A DNA stretch of 7,561 bases from Verrucomicrobiota bacterium (GCA_023429545.1 JAEYUU010000456.1:1-7561); one strand, 5' to 3'. Shown: positions 1 through 5,452, numbered from the stretch's first letter. Notes: generated by a model not told the origin, from the letters alone. A program made the numbers and translations.

Positions 1-138
1 CTGCATGCCGAGGCCGTGGTCGCCATCGCCAAGATTGCGGTCGGCTTCGGAGAGCTGGGGCTCGGCGGCGATGATGCGCTCGCAGGCCAGCAGCAGCATG
101 GCTTTGACGTCTTCTTTGGAGAGGGATGTCTTGGGCAT
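1..138 (-). CDS. dhaL: Dihydroxyacetone kinase subunit DhaL, N-terminal fragment (runs off left edge)
   Basis: DhaL is the nucleotide-binding subunit of dihydroxyacetone kinase: it carries the Mg-ADP/ATP and passes phosphate to the substrate held covalently by DhaK. The minus strand from the ATG at 136-138 reads 46 codons without a stop to the window edge. Residues 33-42 read DRNLGDGDHG, the family signature; Asp33, Asp38 and Asp40 correspond to the three Mg-binding aspartates of E. coli DhaL (30, 35, 37). The preceding residues form the expected first helix. An in-frame TAA lies at 151-153, so this ATG is the only reasonable start. There is no Shine-Dalgarno site. The partner dhaK lies about 2.5 kb away on the same strand. 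PTS-dependent and ATP-dependent use cannot be told apart from this fragment, and a related erythrulose or tetritol kinase is possible. Confidence 0.9.
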   Translation of the reverse strand, partial: MPKTSLSKEDVKAMLLLACERIIAAEPQLSEADRNLGDGDHGLGMQ

Positions 139-149
139 AAACGGGGTGG

Positions 150-179
150 ATTACATGGAGACGGCTTGGGCTTTGTCAA
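150..179 (-). promoter_or_regulatory. Candidate sigma-70 promoter of dhaL
   Basis: On the minus strand a perfect -35 box TTGACA (174-179) is followed after 18 bp by TGTAAT (150-155), which matches 5 of 6 bases of the -10 consensus. Transcription would begin near 143-144, leaving only about 5 bases before the dhaL ATG at 138. This suggests a nearly leaderless mRNA, which agrees with the lack of a ribosome binding site. This is pattern matching only; no start site has been measured. Confidence 0.5.
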
Positions 180-181
180 AC

Positions 182-226
182 GCCAAGGTGAACACGGGGG
201 CCCACTCTGGTGAATTGCCCCTTGGC
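182..226. repeat. Inverted repeat in the dhaL/DUF4336 divergent intergenic region
   Basis: GCCAAGG at 182-188 is the exact reverse complement of CCTTGGC at 220-226. The right arm also sits in a compact palindrome, TTGCC-cctt-GGCAA (215-228). The repeat lies just upstream of the dhaL -35 box, between two divergently transcribed genes, where an operator is often found. Seven-base arms can occur by chance, so a regulatory role is only a possibility. Confidence 0.25.
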
Positions 227-255
227 AAGAGGGATGTCCGATCGTTTGGTGGGGC

Positions 256-939
256 ATGCAGCAGGTTGCCGAGAATCTCTGGGTGTCGCGCTATCGCATG
301 TCTCTGCTGGGAGCGGACCTTGGGCGCACCGTGACCATCATCCGGCTGGGCGGCCAGGTGGTGATTCACTCGACAGCACCGTTCACCGCAGGGGATGCCG
401 CCGCCATTCGTGAACTGGGTGACCCCACCTGGCTGATCGAGGCCACCTGCACCCACGACACCTTTTCCCTGCAGGCCCGCGCCGCCCTGCCGGAAGCGGA
501 CTTTTACGTACCTCCCGGGTTTCCAGTCACCGGCGGTGGCATGCCCCCCCGGCCACTGACCCAGCCTCCCCCGGAATGGGATGGGCAACTGGAGGTACTG
601 GCCTTGGGAGGCATGCCCAGGCTCGGGGAACATGTGTTCCTCCACGTCACCACGAAAACGCTGGTCCTGGCTGATCTTGTTTTCAACGTCCCACCCACCG
701 CCGGAGCGTGGCTGCGCTTCCTGCTGAAGGCTTTTTTCGGACTGCAGAGCGGTCCGGGCGTGAGCAGGCTGCTCCTCTCCCAGGTGAAGGACCGGGCGGC
801 CTTCACCCAGTCACTCCAGCAGATGATGCAGTGGGACTTTGATCGTGTGATTGTGGGACACGGGGACATCATCGAAAGCGGCGGCAAGGAGATCCTGACC
901 CGCCTGTTTCGCGAAAAGCGGCTTCTGCCGACGGGTTAG
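256..939 (+). CDS. DUF4336-type metallo-beta-lactamase-fold protein
   Basis: A 227-aa protein with the features of the DUF4336 family, distant relatives of metallo-beta-lactamases with no established reaction. Visible landmarks are the N-terminal 'enNLWVsRY'-like strand, the segment TVTIIRLGGQVVIHS (26-39), a Thr-His-Asp at 66-68 in place of the usual HxHxDH zinc motif, YVPPGF at 84-89, LADLVFN at 138-144, and the C-terminal block WDFDRVIVGHGDII (193-206). His67, Asp140 and His202 are the likely remaining metal or active-site ligands. No signal peptide is seen, so it is probably cytosolic. The ATG at 256 starts directly before the conserved first strand; no good Shine-Dalgarno is present and no other in-frame ATG lies upstream. 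It is divergent from dhaL and followed 87 bp later by two small membrane-protein genes in the same direction. The substrate is unknown. Confidence 0.8.
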   Translation: MQQVAENLWVSRYRMSLLGADLGRTVTIIRLGGQVVIHSTAPFTAGDAAAIRELGDPTWLIEATCTHDTFSLQARAALPEADFYVPPGFPVTGGGMPPRPLTQPPPEWDGQLEVLALGGMPRLGEHVFLHVTTKTLVLADLVFNVPPTAGAWLRFLLKAFFGLQSGPGVSRLLLSQVKDRAAFTQSLQQMMQWDFDRVIVGHGDIIESGGKEILTRLFREKRLLPTG

Positions 940-1026
940 AGGAATGAAGTTTGCGTATCCGGCCACGGCATCTCACGCGAATCCTCAGGGAGGATTCCCC
1001 ATCACCTATTTCAAGCCACCCTATCT

Positions 1027-1308
1027 ATGAGCGAAGCGACACCCGCCAAACCGCTGGAGCAATTCGTCCGCGAGATCCTGCACGAAGCCGAAACCATGGC
1101 ACATCGCGAGCCGGCGAAAGCGGTGGCGGTGGCCTTTGGCATTGGCCTGCTCTTCCATGTGCTGCCGAAGCGTCTCCTCGTCTCCGGCGCCACGGCCACC
1201 GCGCTCACGCTGCTGAAACCAGCGCTGCTGACCTTCGGCGTGATGAAGGCAGTCGAACTCGTGCTCTCACAATCCAAAACCCGTTCTGAACATGAGCAAT
1301 CCTATTGA
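1027..1308 (+). CDS. Small membrane protein, distant YqjD/ElaB (DUF883)-like
   Basis: A 93-aa protein of unknown function. An N-terminal helix with acidic and basic residues (10-27) leads into REPAKAVAVAFGIGLLFHVL (27-46), a Gly/Ala-rich hydrophobic stretch like the C-terminal anchor of the YqjD/ElaB/YgaM inner-membrane proteins. A second hydrophobic stretch follows (about 51-80: small residues, then leucine-rich), so there may be two membrane passes. The C-terminus is short and charged. The ATG at 1027 is the only ATG after an in-frame stop at 937-939, which is the stop codon of the upstream gene. A GGGAGG at 988-993 is too far away to serve as its ribosome site. Its last 17 bases overlap the next gene, suggesting coupled translation. 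The family link rests on residue pattern only. Confidence 0.7.
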   Translation: MSEATPAKPLEQFVREILHEAETMAHREPAKAVAVAFGIGLLFHVLPKRLLVSGATATALTLLKPALLTFGVMKAVELVLSQSKTRSEHEQSY

Positions 1309-1663
1309 ATCGACTCCCGCGTTTCCCCACATCCCCTCGCCTCACGATGCGCCGCCCCCTTCGACGCTGAAGCAGGTGGAGAACATCCTGCGCGAACATC
1401 CGGTTGCCTCCGTGCTCACCATCATCGGCGTGGGCTGCGCCGTGGGCATGGTGCTGAAGGAACTCCTGACTCCCCCACCCCCGCCCAAGAATCGTGCCCT
1501 GCGCCTGCTGGAGGACATCCAGTCCCGCCTGGCACACCTCACCGAGCCTGCGTACGAAAAGGCCAGCCATCTCGCGGGAGACGGCGTGAATGCGGTGAAG
1601 CGTGGACTGCACTCCCTGGGCAAAACGAAGACGCCGGGACCACTGAAGCGTTTCTTCGAATAG
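1292..1663 (+). CDS. Small membrane-anchored protein with central DUF883-like anchor
   Basis: A 123-aa protein. Residues 1-25 are proline-rich and probably disordered. Residues 26-37 form a short charged helix ending in LREHP, followed by a Gly-containing hydrophobic span (38-59: VASVLTIIGVGCAVGMVLKELL), written here only as its pattern REHPxxSVLxxxGVGxxVG. That pattern matches the anchor of E. coli YqjD and ElaB, which attach ribosomes to the inner membrane in stationary phase. After a run of five prolines (61-65) comes a basic amphipathic C-terminal region (66-123). This order differs from YqjD, where the anchor is C-terminal. The gene starts inside the end of the previous gene (17-bp overlap, different frame) and ends 15 bp before a terminator. 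The two genes very likely form one unit. The function is not known. Confidence 0.75.
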   Translation: MSNPIESTPAFPHIPSPHDAPPPSTLKQVENILREHPVASVLTIIGVGCAVGMVLKELLTPPPPPKNRALRLLEDIQSRLAHLTEPAYEKASHLAGDGVNAVKRGLHSLGKTKTPGPLKRFFE

Positions 1664-1677
1664 AAAGCCCGCGTTCC

Positions 1678-1720
1678 AAAAAACAAACTAACTGGCGGGT
1701 GAAGTGCCCGCCAGTTTGTT
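1678..1720. terminator. Probably bidirectional rho-independent terminator
   Basis: A perfect 10-bp stem, AACTGGCGGG (1690-1699) with CCCGCCAGTT (1707-1716), encloses a 7-base loop. On the plus strand it is followed by TTTGTTCG, and on the minus strand by a U-rich tract from the A-rich run at 1678-1688. It lies 15 bp after the plus-strand gene ending at 1663 and about 55 bp after the minus-strand gene ending at 1771, so it can serve both converging units. Confidence 0.75.
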
Positions 1721-1770
1721 CGTGTCTTGGTCCCTCTATTCGGAGGACCTTTTCCCGGCGTTGTCCCTAC

Positions 1771-1899
1771 TCAGGTGCAACCGCGCAACAGGAAGAAGAG
1801 AAACAGCACGGACGCCGGGACGCCCATGAGCCAGAGGATGATGTATCCAATCTTGCCCTTGGGCTCGAATTGACCGGTCGGTAAAGTGGGGATTTTCAT
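1771..1899 (-). CDS. 42-aa single-span membrane protein
   Basis: The ATG at 1897-1899 on the minus strand opens a 42-codon frame ending in TGA at 1771-1773. The protein has a short polar N-terminus with prolines and a GK(x)G turn (PKGKIGY, 13-19), then an unbroken hydrophobic segment of about 20 residues (20-38) containing LWLMGVP and a phenylalanine/leucine-rich end, and closes with RGCT. The sharp polar/hydrophobic/positive design is what one expects of a real small membrane protein, and I recall similar 'GYIILWLLGVP...LLRGCT' hypothetical proteins in several bacterial phyla; no function is known to me. There is no Shine-Dalgarno site. It lies 91 bp downstream of the CsbD-like lipoprotein gene on the same strand, with no obvious terminator between, and in front of the shared terminator. 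Confidence 0.7.
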   Translation of the reverse strand: MKIPTLPTGQFEPKGKIGYIILWLMGVPASVLFLFFLLRGCT

Positions 1900-1990
1900 G
1901 ACAGGTGAAGGGGGTTTGCGTGACTTGGCTCTTCTTTGGCCGAGCACCACGACTCATTGAGAACCGGGGCAGGGCGGGAACTCCGAGCCG

Positions 1991-2365
1991 TTAGAGTTCA
2001 TCAATGATGCGATCAATTTCTTCGCGGGATTTGCCGAGGCGCTGCTGTAGGCGGCCATAGAGCTCATCCTCCTTGCCTTCCTGGTACAGGAGGTCGTCGT
2101 CCGTGAGGTCTGCGAACTTCTGCTTCAGCTTGCCTTTGGTTTCATTCCAATTTCCCTTGGCTTTGAGCTTGGAGGGAGAGGCGGTCAGAGTTTCGTTTAC
2201 CTTCTCCTGCCTTTCGGCGGCTGCCTCGCGGGCTTCTTCCCGGACTTCGCGAGCTTCCTCGCGCATCTCTTCCCGAGCTTCGCGAGCTTCCTCACGGGGG
2301 CTTTCCTCACAAGCCGTGAGACCGAGGAAGAGCGCCGGTGTGATCAAAAGTAGTCGTGTTTTCAT
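1991..2365 (-). CDS. Lipoprotein with 11-residue charged repeat and CsbD-like domain
   Basis: A 124-aa protein in three parts. Residues 1-19 form a lipoprotein signal peptide (MKTR, hydrophobic core, lipobox LTAC with Cys19 as the lipidated residue). Residues 24-55 are almost only Arg, Glu and Ala, with an 11-residue period ([11 protein letters not shown], then [11 protein letters not shown], then a diverged copy), forming a long charged helix or coiled coil. Residues 66-124 match the CsbD-like stress-protein family: [17 protein letters not shown], then [22 protein letters not shown] and a final acidic helix. CsbD/YjbJ proteins are normally small cytosolic proteins, abundant in stress and stationary phase, with no known biochemical role; a membrane-tethered, probably periplasmic form is unusual. 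The Glu at position 21 rather than Asp at +2 would favour outer-membrane sorting under E. coli rules. The bases before the ATG are A-rich and lack a Shine-Dalgarno site. Confidence 0.85.
   Translation of the reverse strand: MKTRLLLITPALFLGLTACEESPREEAREAREEMREEAREVREEAREAAAERQEKVNETLTASPSKLKAKGNWNETKGKLKQKFADLTDDDLLYQEGKEDELYGRLQQRLGKSREEIDRIIDEL
2235..2296 (-). repeat. 33-bp tandem repeat inside the lipoprotein gene
   Basis: Two copies of a 29-base unit at 2235-2263 and 2268-2296 differ at only a few positions and are offset by exactly 33 bases, or 11 codons. They encode the REEAREx-type helical repeat. The near identity at DNA level suggests recent duplication and a site where the copy number may vary between strains. 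Confidence 0.7.
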
Positions 2366-2511
2366 GTTTTGGATTTTGGTTGAAGAGAAGCCGGATGCTT
2401 TCTCATCTCTTCAATGGGGCACTTTCCGCGCCAACGGCCCGCTACCGCAAACAATCCACTCGATTTGAGTCTCTTACACAACCCGCACTCACAACCGCAA
2501 TCCCAGGTTCC

Positions 2512-2551
2512 CGTTGCACCATGCACGGGTTTTCCATGGCATCGTGCAATG
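2512..2551. repeat. Imperfect inverted repeat with 11-base arms
   Basis: TTGCACCATGC (2514-2524) pairs with GCATCGTGCAA (2539-2549) at 10 of 11 positions, the exception being a C-C mismatch. The stem can be extended by a G-U and a C-G pair to 2512 and 2551. The loop is 14 bases. There is no U-run on either side, so it is not a standard terminator. It could be an operator, the structured part of a 5' leader of the lipoprotein gene, or part of a small RNA. Confidence 0.45.
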
Positions 2552-2616
2552 TTCCCGGTCCGAACCAAGCGCAGGGAGCCCCGGACAAAGCCCCAAGCTT
2601 GTGAGAACAACGATGG

Positions 2617-2652
2617 CGCAAAAGAAAAAAGGCAGGCCAGCTGGCCTGCCTT
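2617..2652 (-). terminator. Rho-independent terminator of dhaK
   Basis: A perfect 24-base palindrome at 2629-2652, AAGGCAGGCCAG and its complement with no unpaired loop beyond the few bases at its tip, lies 28 bp after the dhaK stop codon. On the minus strand it is followed directly by TTTTTTCTTTTG. A strong GC-rich stem plus a U-run is the classic intrinsic terminator, so dhaK transcription should end before the lipoprotein gene. Confidence 0.9.
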
Positions 2653-2679
2653 CTCGCTTCGAAATGATGGTGGCGAAGC

Positions 2680-3690
2680 TTACAGCTTGGTGTAGCCCAC
2701 GCTTTCGCAGGGGAGAACCCAGAGCTTCTTCAGTTCCGCAGCGAGCTTGGTCACGCTGAAGGACACGCCCGCCATCTCCTGGCAGGTGACAATGTTGTCC
2801 ACAATGGTCTGGTGCACCTTGAGCCCGCGCTTCTCAAGTATCGGCTTGGCGGCGCGCAGGAGGATGAGCAACTCCATCATGTGGGTGCTGCCGAGGCTGT
2901 TCACAAAGAACACGATTTCGTCGCCTGCATTGAGGGGAAGGTCGTCGCCGAAGATGATATCGAGCATCTTCGGAGCGAGTTCGTCCGCCGTGCACATGGG
3001 AATGAGGCCCACGCCTTTTTCCCCATGGATGCCCATGCCGAGTCCGATGACGTCGTCCGCGAGCTCGAAGGTGGGCTGACCGGTGGCGGGAATGCTGCCA
3101 GGCTTGGTGGAGACACCCACGGTGCGCGTATTGTCCACAGCCTTTTGGGCGATGCGTGCCAGTTCATCCAGTGAATCCACCACGGTGGCCGCAGCACCCG
3201 CGAGCTTGGTAATCGGCACGAGGCCCGCGACGCCACGGCGATTGTGCTTCGCATCGAGGGGTGCGGAAGCGACGTCGTCATTGATGATGACCGTCTTTAC
3301 CTCGATGCCTTCTTCCGCCGCGAGTTCGGCGCCGATGTCGAAGTTCATCACATCACCGGCATAGTTGCCGTAGAGAAAGAGCACACCCTTGCCGCGATTC
3401 ACCGCCTGGGCGGCTTCCAGAACGATGTCGGGAGGAGGAGCCGCAAAAATGTCACCAATGGCCGCGCCATCCGCCATCCCCTTCCCCACCAAGCCATGGT
3501 AGATGGGCTCGTGTCCCGCGCCACCACCCACCAGCAATGCCGGAGCATTCGGACGCAGGTCATTCATCACGATGGACCGGCTACCGACCTTGCGCGCCTT
3601 GCCGTCATACGCCATCACCAGGCCTTCGAAGAGTTCGTCGGCACACTTGAGGGGGTCGTTGATGATCTTCTTGGGTGGATTGGAGCTCAT
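2680..3690 (-). CDS. dhaK: Dihydroxyacetone kinase subunit DhaK
   Basis: DhaK binds dihydroxyacetone (or a related short ketose) as a hemiaminal on a histidine so that DhaL, or a DhaL-like domain, can phosphorylate it; the product feeds glycolysis. The 336-aa length is that of a stand-alone DhaK, without the fused nucleotide domain of ATP-type kinases. Landmarks: GGGAGHEP at 55-62 (substrate site, including His60), GNYAGDVMNFD at 108-118 with Asp113 matching the catalytic Asp109 of E. coli DhaK, and GMGIHGEKG at 218-226 with His222 matching the covalent His218. Start: the ATG at 3690 gives the usual short N-terminus before KKIINDP; no Shine-Dalgarno site is visible. The gene has its own promoter candidate and a strong terminator. 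dhaL is about 2.5 kb downstream, separated by five other genes. DhaM is not in the window. A tetrulose-specific relative cannot be excluded. Confidence 0.95.
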   Translation of the reverse strand: MSSNPPKKIINDPLKCADELFEGLVMAYDGKARKVGSRSIVMNDLRPNAPALLVGGGAGHEPIYHGLVGKGMADGAAIGDIFAAPPPDIVLEAAQAVNRGKGVLFLYGNYAGDVMNFDIGAELAAEEGIEVKTVIINDDVASAPLDAKHNRRGVAGLVPITKLAGAAATVVDSLDELARIAQKAVDNTRTVGVSTKPGSIPATGQPTFELADDVIGLGMGIHGEKGVGLIPMCTADELAPKMLDIIFGDDLPLNAGDEIVFFVNSLGSTHMMELLILLRAAKPILEKRGLKVHQTIVDNIVTCQEMAGVSFSVTKLAAELKKLWVLPCESVGYTKL

Positions 3691-3759
3691 GATGAGGTGT
3701 GTGTAAGGAAGAGAGTTGCTTCGGTCTGGTTGCTGGATGCTACGGGAAATGCGCCCGCC

Positions 3760-3788
3760 GTTTTAGCGGGGGCGGTGGGAGTTGTCAA
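3760..3788 (-). promoter_or_regulatory. Candidate sigma-70 promoter of dhaK
   Basis: Reading leftwards, a perfect -35 box TTGACA (3783-3788) is followed after 17 bp by TAAAAC (3760-3765, 4 of 6 matches to the -10 consensus). The predicted transcript starts near 3753, about 60 bases before the dhaK ATG. The -10 box sits between the arms of a short GC-rich inverted repeat (CCCGC 3754-3758, GCGGG 3766-3770), which might bind a repressor. It lies just after the stop of the upstream 102-aa gene, so dhaK can be transcribed alone. Confidence 0.45.
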
Positions 3789-3823
3789 AATGAAGTGCGG
3801 GTCCTGGGTGTGCAAAGCCCCTG

Positions 3824-4132
3824 TCAGATTTGCACTCCACTTCCGGGCTTGTTCCGGTCTATCAGCAATTCGTAGGCTTTCACCGACTGTTTTTGCATCG
3901 CTGCGAACTCCTCCCTCACTGTCTCGGAGCGCCATTTCTGGGTTTTTCCCAAATCTTTGCGCACACGGTATACCCAATCAATATTTGCGCCTGCTCCTGG
4001 GCCACCCCAGCCCTCTGCAAGCGATACATAGCCAAGGGCGCGATCCTTCGCCTCGGCTTCTGAGATGTCGAATGTCTCCTGTATGAGTCGCTGGATGTAA
4101 GCAACCAAATGGACCGACGGAGATGTGCTCAT
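3824..4132 (-). CDS. Hypothetical protein, 102 aa, unrecognised
   Basis: I do not recognise this protein. It looks soluble: mixed charged helices at the N-terminus (7-32, with the segment ISEAEAKDRAL), a glycine-rich turn AEGWGGPGAGANIDW (39-53), a basic stretch with YRVRKDLGKTQKWRSE (55-70), and a C-terminal helix (71-92). There is no signal peptide or membrane segment. The ATG at 4132 lies 33 bp after the hisD stop on the same strand, so it may be co-transcribed with hisD. A GGAGG lies 17 bases before the ATG, rather far for a ribosome site. A hand count gives G or C at the third position in about 59% of codons, lower than in the first 40 hisD codons (about 78%), which may mean recent acquisition or weak selection. 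It is probably a gene, but this is less certain than for its neighbours. Confidence 0.5.
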   Translation of the reverse strand: MSTSPSVHLVAYIQRLIQETFDISEAEAKDRALGYVSLAEGWGGPGAGANIDWVYRVRKDLGKTQKWRSETVREEFAAMQKQSVKAYELLIDRNKPGSGVQI

Positions 4133-4165
4133 GAGAGCTGAACGTAGAGACCTCCGCGCAAATTC

Positions 4166-5452
4166 TCAAGCACTACGCACCGTCACGGAATTCCCATGCG
4201 CATCCAGCCCTTCGATTTCGCTGAAGATGCGGACGACGGATTCGGATTCGGCGCATGCATCCTTGCTCAAGCGCACGATGCTGGTGCGCCGCTGGAACAT
4301 GTCCACGGTGAGACCTGGGAAGGACTTCCCAGCCCCGCCAGTGGGCAGCGTGTGGCTGGGACCAGCAAGGAAATCACCCACGGCCACGGGAGAGAAGTTC
4401 CCCAGGAAGATGGCGCCGGCAGTACGGATGAGCGGCAGGATGTCGTGCTCACGATCCGTGATGAGGCTCAAGTGCTCGGGGGCGTAGTTGTTCACGATTT
4501 CCGCACCCTCTTCCAGCGTGGGCACCAGCATGAGGAAGCATTCCTTGTCCAGCACGCTACGCACCATGTCCTGACGGGAGAGCTTGGCGCCCTGCGTCTC
4601 GACTTCCTTCAGCACAGCTTCGAGCAAGGCCGCGTCATCCGTGAGGAAGCCGGCACCGCTGTCCTTGCCGTGTTCCGCCTGTGCCAAGAGATCCGCGGCA
4701 ATGAAAGCGGGATTGGCGCTCTTGTCCGCGAGCACAAGGACCTCGCTCGGTCCGGGAAGCAGGTCGATGGAGACAACGCCAAATGCCTGGCGCTTGGCCT
4801 CGACCACGTAACTGTTGCCGGGGCCGAAGATTTTGGTCACGGGCTTGATGGTCTCCGTGCCAAACGCCATGGCGGCGATGGCCTGGGAACCACCTACACG
4901 ATAGATTTCGGTGGCACCGGCAAGCTTCAACGCCGCGAGGAGATTGGGGTTCACCTTGCTGTCCTTGCCGCAGGGCGAGCAGACCACGATTTCCGGCACT
5001 CCGGCTGCGGCGGCGATAGCCACGGTCATAATGGCCGTGCTCACCAGTGGAGCAGTGCCGCCGGGGACGTAAACGCCCACGCGCTCAAACGGGTGGAACA
5101 TCTCACCCACCTCGGCGCCCTGTTCATTGGTCATGGACCATGCCTTGCGCATGGACTGGTGCGCAAAGGCCTGCACGTTGCGCTTGGAAGCCTCCATGGC
5201 CTCAATCACGCGTGGCTCAAGTCCGGCCACGGCGGCCTCTGCTTCCGCGATGGGAATCTGGAGCGTCTCCGGCGTGAGATCCGCTCCGTCGAATTTCTTC
5301 GTCAGTTCCAGCAAGGCGGCGTCCCCACGCTCGCGGATGTCCTTGATCACAGAGGATACCACCTCCCTCACCCGGTCAGACGCCTCCGCCCGTCGATCGA
5401 GGCGGTTCTTTTCGTTGGCATAGTCGGAGTCGGTATAGCGGAGGATTCTCAT
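4166..5452 (-). CDS. hisD: Histidinol dehydrogenase
   Basis: This zinc enzyme oxidises L-histidinol twice with NAD+ to L-histidine, the last steps of histidine synthesis, in the cytosol. The 428-aa length is typical. Every key residue can be placed: zinc ligands Gln258, His261, Asp360 and His419; the catalytic pair Glu326-His327 in APEHL; and His367 in the block GDFLAGPSHTLPTGGAGKSF. Also present are the NAD-binding region with VYVPGGTAPLVST (127-139), GGSQAIAAMAFGT (187-199), and GPGNSYVVEAKR (210-221). The numbering coincides with the E. coli enzyme to within one residue. The ATG at 5452 starts directly at the conserved MRILRY; no Shine-Dalgarno site is seen. No other his gene is nearby, so this hisD stands alone, which is common outside the enterobacteria. 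A 102-aa gene follows 33 bp downstream. Confidence 0.97.
   Translation of the reverse strand: MRILRYTDSDYANEKNRLDRRAEASDRVREVVSSVIKDIRERGDAALLELTKKFDGADLTPETLQIPIAEAEAAVAGLEPRVIEAMEASKRNVQAFAHQSMRKAWSMTNEQGAEVGEMFHPFERVGVYVPGGTAPLVSTAIMTVAIAAAAGVPEIVVCSPCGKDSKVNPNLLAALKLAGATEIYRVGGSQAIAAMAFGTETIKPVTKIFGPGNSYVVEAKRQAFGVVSIDLLPGPSEVLVLADKSANPAFIAADLLAQAEHGKDSGAGFLTDDAALLEAVLKEVETQGAKLSRQDMVRSVLDKECFLMLVPTLEEGAEIVNNYAPEHLSLITDREHDILPLIRTAGAIFLGNFSPVAVGDFLAGPSHTLPTGGAGKSFPGLTVDMFQRRTSIVRLSKDACAESESVVRIFSEIEGLDAHGNSVTVRSA

Larger units (their letters stand above)
2366..2679. other. 314-bp intergenic region between the lipoprotein gene and dhaK
   Basis: No convincing gene is present in either direction. 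It must contain the promoter of the minus-strand lipoprotein gene, but I found only a weak candidate: TTGCGG, 16 bp, TGTAAG, reading leftwards within about 2474-2501. It also holds an imperfect hairpin at 2512-2551 and the dhaK terminator at 2617-2652, listed separately. Confidence 0.6.

Noticed and set aside
5..334. Plus-strand open frames at the left edge
   Set aside because: The minus strand here encodes the unmistakable DhaL signature GDGDHG, so these are shadows.
1736..1957. A 73-codon minus-strand frame
   Set aside because: It is in another frame than the 42-aa membrane protein, runs past its stop, and has no hydrophobic or domain structure.
2362..2610. An 82-codon minus-strand frame with several cysteines (CGCECGLC)
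   Set aside because: The cysteine cluster resembles a metal site, but the frame runs into the start of the lipoprotein gene, has no ribosome site and includes the intergenic hairpin. It looks like chance.
3754..3770. GC-rich hairpin as a terminator of the 102-aa gene
   Set aside because: The stem is only 5 bp and no U-run follows on the minus strand; it coincides with a candidate promoter instead.
3244..4086. A 280-codon plus-strand open frame bridging dhaK and the 102-aa gene
   Set aside because: It crosses the antisense of two separate genes and a promoter region, and shows no domain.
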